Shown here: one piece after another, positions 6,298 through 9,933 of the stretch
Position numbering within the stretch: the stretch's first letter is position 1
Layout of the letters: every line of letters starts with the position of its first letter
Source of the DNA: a bacterium
Lineage (GTDB): Bacteria > RBG-13-66-14
Direction of reading: 5' to 3'
Assembly: GCA_026398675.1 (NCBI GenBank)
Contig: JAPLSK010000175.1
Location: 1-9,933 of the forward strand
Length of the DNA stretch: 9,933 nucleotides
The notes under the pieces: model-generated
Database searches by the model: none
What the model was told of the DNA's origin: nothing
What the model saw: the letters and a program-made list of their open reading frames with translations, nothing else
Program-made: the position numbers and the translations under genes

Positions 6298-6891
6298 ATG
6301 AAGGAACGCCTTACACTACCGGCCCTGATCCTGCTGAGTCTGGCCATGACCCTTTCCGGCTGCACCAGCACCAGCGACTCCGGCGGCGGTGGCGACGGAG
6401 ATGATGAATCAGGTGAACTCGGCTGGGCGCTCGACATTGCGGATGAGGCCGCCGAGGGGGAGATGAACAACCCAAGTTTACTGCATATCAGAGGTGAAAG
6501 AGTGGAAGACACCGGCAGGATTGACCATGGGAGGTGGATCTTCGACTACGGTGATCTGGAGGGCGACCGGCAGCAGGTGCTGACGGTCACAGTCCTCCCC
6601 GATGGATCGTTTGGCACCCGTTGGTATAATTGGTATGGATATTGGAACAAACTCCCCGTTTACCGCAACGCGGAAGATTGGGTGGACGCCGCCGACGAGG
6701 CCATCGACACCACTGGCGGTGTGGCTTACGACTACCGCGTGTTGGAGGTGGGCTCCGACGGCGACGATGATTACAGCGAGAGCGAGAACCTCTGCCTCGT
6801 CGCATACTTTACGGAAGAGGGCTATCTCATGGCCCAGGTGACCCTTGACGCCGACACCGACGAGGTTCTCGACCTGATAATCTTCAAATAG
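6298..6891 (+). CDS. Acidic lipoprotein 2 (paralogue B), function unknown
   Basis: This 197-residue paralogue of the 5316-5924 product has the same signal and lipobox LSGC (Cys22) with one change (Ser14 for Gly14), and the same Ser/Gly/Asp linker. The first 65 or so residues and the C-terminal block from DWVDAADEA to DADTDEVLDL are close to paralogue A. The middle differs: TVTVLPDGSFGTRWYNWYGYWNKL in place of A's AVNVTLTGQVITCWFDAEQIDPFW, given here by its ends as residues of about 98-122, and it has lost A's central cysteine. The tail ends IIFK and not the acidic DIEGE. The frame is intact with conserved promoter and ribosome-binding site, so it is probably expressed. Function is unknown; the C-terminal half is PepSY-like by pattern only. 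Confidence 0.9.
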   Translation: MKERLTLPALILLSLAMTLSGCTSTSDSGGGGDGDDESGELGWALDIADEAAEGEMNNPSLLHIRGERVEDTGRIDHGRWIFDYGDLEGDRQQVLTVTVLPDGSFGTRWYNWYGYWNKLPVYRNAEDWVDAADEAIDTTGGVAYDYRVLEVGSDGDDDYSESENLCLVAYFTEEGYLMAQVTLDADTDEVLDLIIFK

Positions 6892-6924
6892 GCGCCGGAA
6901 CAGAACTGCCGATCCGTTTCTCCA

Positions 6925-6943
6925 GCGGGGACACCTTTCCCGC
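6925..6943 (+). terminator. Degraded hairpin after lipoprotein 2
   Basis: GCGGG (6925-6929) and CCCGC (6939-6943) are what remains of the 10-bp stem found at the same place in unit 1. Outer pairs are lost, so terminator strength should be lower. The rest of 6892-7058 shows no gene. Confidence 0.25.
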
Positions 6944-7006
6944 CGACTGCGCCTCCTCGACTGCTTTTCCGACTCCGAGCCCCCTGAATAGCCCCCGGAT
7001 TTCCAT

Positions 7007-7030
7007 CCCTAACCCTACAAAAGGTTGGGT
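7007..7030 (+). other. Weak hairpin before the cDPGS-like gene
   Basis: CCCTAACC (7007-7014) can pair with GGTTGGGT (7023-7030) over seven positions including one T-G pair, with an 8-base loop. It ends 28 bases before the ATG at 7059. It may end upstream transcription or form a leader stem, but without a T run or a second copy the case is thin. Confidence 0.2.
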
Positions 7031-7058
7031 CCACCGGACCATAATCCCGGAGCCAAGC

Positions 7059-8420
7059 ATGGACAGGAAAACCGAGTGGAGCGAGCTATGCCCCCGGCAA
7101 AAGGTCATCATCATGGGGGCCGCGGGGCGCGACTTTCACAACTTCAACACCTTCTTCAGAAAAAACCCCGCCTACGAGGTCGTGGCCTTCACCGCCACCC
7201 AGATTCCCGACATCGAGGGCCGCCGATACCCGCCCGAGCTCTCGGGTGAGCTTTACCCCAAAGGCATCCCCATCCACGAGGAACAGGCGCTGCCCCGCCT
7301 GATCAAAGACCTGGGCGTGGACTTCGTCGTCTTCGCCTACTCGGACGTTTCGTATGAATACGTCATGCACCGGGTCAGCCTGGTCAACGCCGTCGGGGCC
7401 AGCTTCATGCTCCTGGGCGGCTCCGCGGTGACCCTGGAGAGCACAAAGCCGGTCATCGCCGTCTGCGCGGTGCGGACCGGGTGCGGCAAGAGCCAGACCA
7501 GCCGCCGAATAATAGACATCCTCCAGGCCGCCGGGAAGAAGGTCGTCGCCGTCCGCCACCCCATGCCTTACGGCGACCTGGCGAAGCAGCGGGTGCAGCG
7601 CTACGCCGAGCTCTCCGACCTTGAGGATCACGACTGCACCATCGAGGAGATGGAGGAGTACGAGCCGCACATCGCCGCGGGCAACCTCATCTACGCCGGC
7701 GTGGACTACGAGGCGATTCTGCGCGAGGCGGAGAAGGAAGCCGACATCATCATCTGGGACGGCGGGAACAACGACACCTCCTTCTACCGGGCCGACCTGA
7801 CCGTGGTGGTGACGGACCCCTTCCGGGCGGGGAACGAGCTATCGTATTACCCCGGCGAGACCAACCTGCGCCTGGCCGACGTCATCGTCATCAACAAGTT
7901 GGGGGCCGTGCCCCCGGAGAAACTGGCCCTCCTGCGGGAGAACATCCGCGCCACGAACCCAACCGCCGTGGTGGTCGAGGCGGCCAGCCCCATCTTCGTG
8001 GACGACCCGGCGGTCATCACCGGGAAGCGGGTGCTGGTCATCGAGGACGGCCCGACGCTCACCCACGGGGGGATGAAGTTCGGGGCCGGGACGGCGGCGG
8101 CGGAGAGGTTCGGCGCGGCGGAGTTCGTGGACCCGCGCCGGTGGGCCGTGGGCAGCATCGCCGAGACTTTTGAAAAGTACCCCGGAATCGGAGTGCTCCT
8201 CCCCGCCATGGGCTACGGCCCGGCGCAGGTCAAGGACCTGGAGGCCACGATAAAGGGGATGGTGAAGGACAAGGCCATTGACTCCGTTATCGTCGGGACG
8301 CCGATAAACCTCAAGCGGCTGATCGAAATCGGCTGCCCCGCGACGCGGGTGAGCTACGAGCTTCAGGAGATAGGGCGGCCGACCCTGGAGGATGTGCTGC
8401 GGGACCGGGCGCTCATCTGA
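7059..8420 (+). CDS. Cyclic 2,3-diphosphoglycerate synthetase-family P-loop protein
   Basis: This 453-residue protein belongs to the COG2403-type family that includes archaeal cyclic 2,3-diphosphoglycerate synthetase, which closes 2,3-diphosphoglycerate into the cyclic solute with ATP. The N-terminal Rossmann-like block VIIMGAAGRDFHNF is at residues 16-29. The P-loop VRTGCGKSQTSR (138-149) has Lys144 and Ser145. WDGGNND (233-239) is the family acidic block, and VINKLG (277-282) resembles a GTPase NKxG. Bacterial members are usually of unproven function, so cDPG synthesis is uncertain here. GGAG at 7049-7052, six bases before ATG, supports the start at 7059; residues 5-15 are encoded by a dispersed repeat and precede the usual family N-terminus. 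It is transcribed alone, convergent with the flavodoxin operon. Confidence 0.9.
   Translation: MDRKTEWSELCPRQKVIIMGAAGRDFHNFNTFFRKNPAYEVVAFTATQIPDIEGRRYPPELSGELYPKGIPIHEEQALPRLIKDLGVDFVVFAYSDVSYEYVMHRVSLVNAVGASFMLLGGSAVTLESTKPVIAVCAVRTGCGKSQTSRRIIDILQAAGKKVVAVRHPMPYGDLAKQRVQRYAELSDLEDHDCTIEEMEEYEPHIAAGNLIYAGVDYEAILREAEKEADIIIWDGGNNDTSFYRADLTVVVTDPFRAGNELSYYPGETNLRLADVIVINKLGAVPPEKLALLRENIRATNPTAVVVEAASPIFVDDPAVITGKRVLVIEDGPTLTHGGMKFGAGTAAAERFGAAEFVDPRRWAVGSIAETFEKYPGIGVLLPAMGYGPAQVKDLEATIKGMVKDKAIDSVIVGTPINLKRLIEIGCPATRVSYELQEIGRPTLEDVLRDRALI
7070..7102. repeat. Second copy of the dispersed repeat, inside a coding sequence
   Basis: These 33 bases match 601-633 in the same orientation with two mismatches, and positions 7080-7102 are identical to 611-633 (23 bases). 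The flanking inverted stem of the first copy is absent. In this copy the sequence is read as codons 5-15 of the cDPGS-like gene. Confidence 0.75.
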
Positions 8421-8462
8421 GACGAAAGAGACGGGCGACCCCAGGGTTATCGAACACCGGAC

Positions 8463-8531
8463 GTAGGGCGGCAACTCCGTGTGCCGCCCGATTCGCATTA
8501 AAAAGGGCGGGGTATAGAGCCCCCGCCCTAC
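8463..8531. repeat. BIME-like composite of two GC-rich hairpins
   Basis: The outer ends GTAGGGCGG (8463-8471) and CCGCCCTAC (8523-8531) are exact inverted repeats. Inside are two hairpins: GGGCGGCA/TGCCGCCC (8466-8473 with 8482-8489) and AGGGCGGGG/CCCCGCCCT (8504-8512 with 8521-8529), each with an 8-base loop. Paired, oppositely oriented units between convergent genes resemble bacterial interspersed mosaic elements. The first stem could end the cDPGS-like transcript, the second the flavodoxin transcript. Confidence 0.6.
8500..8529 (-). terminator. Intrinsic terminator of the GT9-PAP2-flavodoxin operon
   Basis: In the minus-strand sense a perfect 9-bp GC-rich stem (8521-8529 with 8504-8512) is followed at once by five T residues (8504-8500, the first shared with the stem). 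It lies about 30 bases after the flavodoxin stop codon. The stem and T run fit a Rho-independent terminator. It is also half of the composite repeat at 8463-8531. Confidence 0.65.
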
Positions 8532-8561
8532 ATTTACATTACCCACCGCTGACCTCAAAGC

Positions 8562-9044
8562 TCACCCGGCGAGGCGCTTCACCAGCTCGGCCACGCGGCG
8601 GCCCAGCTTCCGCCCGTGGTCCTTCGTCCTCTCATCGGGCGCGCCGGTGCAGGCTACGCCGTAATGCCCCGTGGCCGAGAGGGGGTCGCCGACCACCATC
8701 ATCCCGTAGATGAGCATGGCCTGAAGGATGGAGAGGATGGTGGTCTCCTTGCCGCCGGTGGGGTCGTGGGAGGTGGCGAAGGCGGCGCCGATTTTATTCT
8801 CCATCTTCTTCCGCGTCGGCAGGAAGCGGTCTATCATCGCCTTCAGCTCCGCCGCCATCGTGCCGAAATACACCGGCGAGCCGAGGATGACGCCCTGGGA
8901 TTCCAGAAAATCGTCCTGGACGACGGCGGATGTGTCCTTTAAAACGCAGGCGACCCCCTCGACCTCGCGCACGCCATCGGCCACGGCCTCGGCCAGGGCC
9001 CGGGTGTTGCCGGTCTTCGAGAAGTAGCCCACCAGAACCTGCAT
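8562..9044 (-). CDS. Flavodoxin-fold FMN protein, WrbA-like
   Basis: This 160-residue protein (from the ATG at 9044) has the flavodoxin fold and most likely binds FMN for two-electron reduction of quinones or as an electron carrier. Strand 1 VLVGYFS leads into the phosphate loop SKTGNTR (residues 9-15). GSPVYFGTM (55-63) is the second FMN loop. HDPTGGKETT (93-102) and LIYGMMVVGDP resemble the WrbA sequence around its GGQET block. WrbA proteins are nearer 200 residues, so this is a short relative. A GTG six bases earlier (9050) is also in frame, but AGGAG sits five bases before the ATG and overlaps the GTG, so ATG is preferred. It begins two bases after the PAP2 stop codon and is the last gene of its operon. 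Confidence 0.88.
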   Translation of the reverse strand: MQVLVGYFSKTGNTRALAEAVADGVREVEGVACVLKDTSAVVQDDFLESQGVILGSPVYFGTMAAELKAMIDRFLPTRKKMENKIGAAFATSHDPTGGKETTILSILQAMLIYGMMVVGDPLSATGHYGVACTGAPDERTKDHGRKLGRRVAELVKRLAG

Positions 9045-9046
9045 CT

Positions 9047-9622
9047 TCACTCCTTCTTCCTTTTCTTTAATAATTTTTCGACCCAGCCGGTGAGGAACCA
9101 GCAGCCGAGGGCAACCAGGCTCCCCCAGGCCATCCCGGCCAAAACGTCCGTGGGCCAGTGCACTCCGAGGTACACGCGGCTCACGGCCACCAACAGGGCC
9201 AGAGGGTAGGCGCCCCAGGCCAGTCTCTTATCGCCTAATGTGGCCACCAGGGCCAGAGCGAAGAGGTTCGCCGCGTGGAGGCTGGGCATGGAGCCCACAT
9301 CGGCCGCGTGGTCCACCCAGGTAAAACTCCCGGCGGGCAGGGCGTAGCAGGGCCGCATCCGACCGAAGAGGGGTTTCAAAACGCGGTAGCCGATTAAATC
9401 GGAGAGGCCCACGGCCAGGATTAGGGCCGCGATAACGCGCAGGGCGCCCCACTTTTTGGTGTGGACGAACCAGGCGCAGACGACGAGCCCCAGGCCGATG
9501 CCGAACCAACGGTTCGACAACACGGTGAAGAGCCCGTCGAGGAAGGGGTTCCCCGTCGAGTTGAGCGCCCGGAAGAGGGCCAGGTCGAATCGGTCGTAAG
9601 AGGCGGTGAGCTTCTCCAGCAT
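9047..9622 (-). CDS. PAP2-family membrane phosphatase
   Basis: This 191-residue membrane protein carries all three PAP2 acid-phosphatase motifs: K83-x6-R90-P91 (KPLFGRMRP), P113-S-L-H116 (a PSGH variant with Leu for Gly), and S148-R-x5-H155-x3-D159 (SRVYLGVHWPTD). His155 is the expected nucleophile and His116 the proton donor. About six hydrophobic segments place the active site at the outer face of the inner membrane. Family members dephosphorylate undecaprenyl diphosphate, phosphatidylglycerol phosphate, phosphatidic acid or lipid A. Beside a GT9 gene, recycling of the undecaprenyl carrier or lipid A editing is likely, but sequence alone cannot choose. The gene starts 18 bases after the GT9 gene with a poor ribosome-binding site. 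The basic C-terminus (KLLKKRKKE) is probably cytoplasmic. Confidence 0.93.
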   Translation of the reverse strand: MLEKLTASYDRFDLALFRALNSTGNPFLDGLFTVLSNRWFGIGLGLVVCAWFVHTKKWGALRVIAALILAVGLSDLIGYRVLKPLFGRMRPCYALPAGSFTWVDHAADVGSMPSLHAANLFALALVATLGDKRLAWGAYPLALLVAVSRVYLGVHWPTDVLAGMAWGSLVALGCWFLTGWVEKLLKKRKKE

Positions 9623-9640
9623 GGGCCGAACAACCGTTCG

Positions 9641-9933
9641 CTATGCGCCGATGAGCGTCCAGCAGGTTTCCATGACATCCTCGACGATAATCTCGGCGAG
9701 GCAGGCCAGGTCCCGGCGGCGTGGACAACGCTCCAAGCCGTTCTTGGTGCAGGGGCGGCAGTCCAGCGTCCGCTCCAGGACGCGCGCCTGCGCCCCGCGG
9801 GGGAAGTAGCCGAACTGATGGGTGGTCGGGCCGAAGAGGGCCACGGTGGGCGTCCCCACGGCCGTCGCAAGGTGCGTGAGCCCGGTGTCGTTGCCCACGA
9901 CGACGGCGCACCGCTGGAGGAGGGCGGCCGTCT
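9641..9933 (-). CDS. Glycosyltransferase family 9 (heptosyltransferase-like), 5'-incomplete
   Basis: The last 97 codons of a minus-strand gene enter from the right edge. The block VVGNDTGLTHLATAVG followed by TPTVALFGPT is the hallmark of GT9 ADP-heptose:LPS heptosyltransferases (WaaC/WaaF/WaaQ type), which add sugars to the lipopolysaccharide inner core on the cytoplasmic side of the membrane. The GNDTG segment binds the nucleotide sugar. A Cys-rich tail (CRPC, then further Cys residues) is common in this family. The frame is open to the edge, and an apparent GTG start at 9898 lies in the middle of the conserved block, so the real start is outside the window. The acceptor and sugar cannot be told. 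It heads the visible GT9-PAP2-flavodoxin operon and is evidence for a diderm envelope. Confidence 0.92.
   Translation of the reverse strand, partial: TAALLQRCAVVVGNDTGLTHLATAVGTPTVALFGPTTHQFGYFPRGAQARVLERTLDCRPCTKNGLERCPRRRDLACLAEIIVEDVMETCWTLIGA

Larger units (their letters stand above)
5980..6950. repeat. Tandem duplication, unit 2
   Basis: The second unit repeats the content of 4993-5979: a uppS 5' remnant, the intergenic hairpin, the promoter, a lipoprotein gene and a degraded version of the downstream hairpin. The left edge is exact to a few bases (uppS codon 37 at 5980-5982). The right edge is fuzzy, since similarity fades around 6950. Of the 373 bases between the two lipoprotein genes (5925-6297), nearly all is explained by this unit and the hairpin at 5951-5979. 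Confidence 0.85.

Noticed and set aside
7025..7249. Plus-strand 74-codon frame at the start of the cDPGS-like gene, with an ATG inside the dispersed repeat
   Set aside because: It is out of frame with the conserved Rossmann and P-loop sequence and has no plausible product.
7839..8558. Minus-strand 239-codon frame opposite the cDPGS-like gene
   Set aside because: It is antisense to a full-length conserved gene, His/Arg/Pro-rich, and would run through the two-hairpin element.

Overview
The window is GC-rich bacterial chromosome. Several genes point to a diderm (Gram-negative-type) organism: a family-9 glycosyltransferase of the heptosyltransferase type, three lipobox lipoproteins, and an RseP-type intramembrane protease. 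Acidic Gly/Asp-rich lipoproteins and a bacterial cyclic-2,3-diphosphoglycerate-synthetase homologue suggest an uncultured candidate phylum. That placement is a guess and is not proved by the sequence.

Left part (1-5103, all minus strand). A conserved lipid/envelope operon reads uppS -> small lipoprotein -> cdsA -> dxr -> rseP with very tight spacing: a 4-bp ATGA overlap, then gaps of 18, 6 and 21 bp. It makes the undecaprenyl carrier (UppS), CDP-diacylglycerol (CdsA) and the isoprenoid precursor MEP (Dxr), and ends with a site-2 protease (RseP). The unusual member is a 114-residue lipoprotein between uppS and cdsA. Four bases past rseP is a 10-bp perfect inverted repeat. After it come a sigma70-like promoter and a TTG-started secreted protein that runs off the left edge.

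Middle (about 4993-6950). This is an old tandem duplication of about 1 kb. Each unit holds the 5' end of uppS (minus strand), an intergenic segment with a hairpin and a sigma70-like promoter, a lipoprotein gene (plus strand) and a GC-rich hairpin. In unit 1 uppS is intact. In unit 2 only 37 uppS codons remain, without a start codon and with an internal stop, while its lipoprotein gene is intact. The two lipoproteins (202 and 197 aa) keep near-identical N-termini and similar C-termini but differ in the middle.

Right part (7059-9933). A plus-strand gene encodes a P-loop protein of the cyclic 2,3-diphosphoglycerate synthetase family. Its extra N-terminal codons are formed by a copy of a repeat also found between rseP and the first gene. 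A composite of two hairpins (8463-8531) separates it from a convergent minus-strand operon: GT9 glycosyltransferase (5'-incomplete) -> PAP2-family phosphatase -> WrbA-like flavodoxin protein. The hairpin next to the flavodoxin gene is followed by a T run in that gene's sense and looks like its terminator.

No rRNA, tRNA, CRISPR array or transposase was seen. The most notable signals are the uppS-linked tandem duplication, the repeat within the cDPGS-like coding sequence, and the lipoprotein built into the uppS-cdsA junction.
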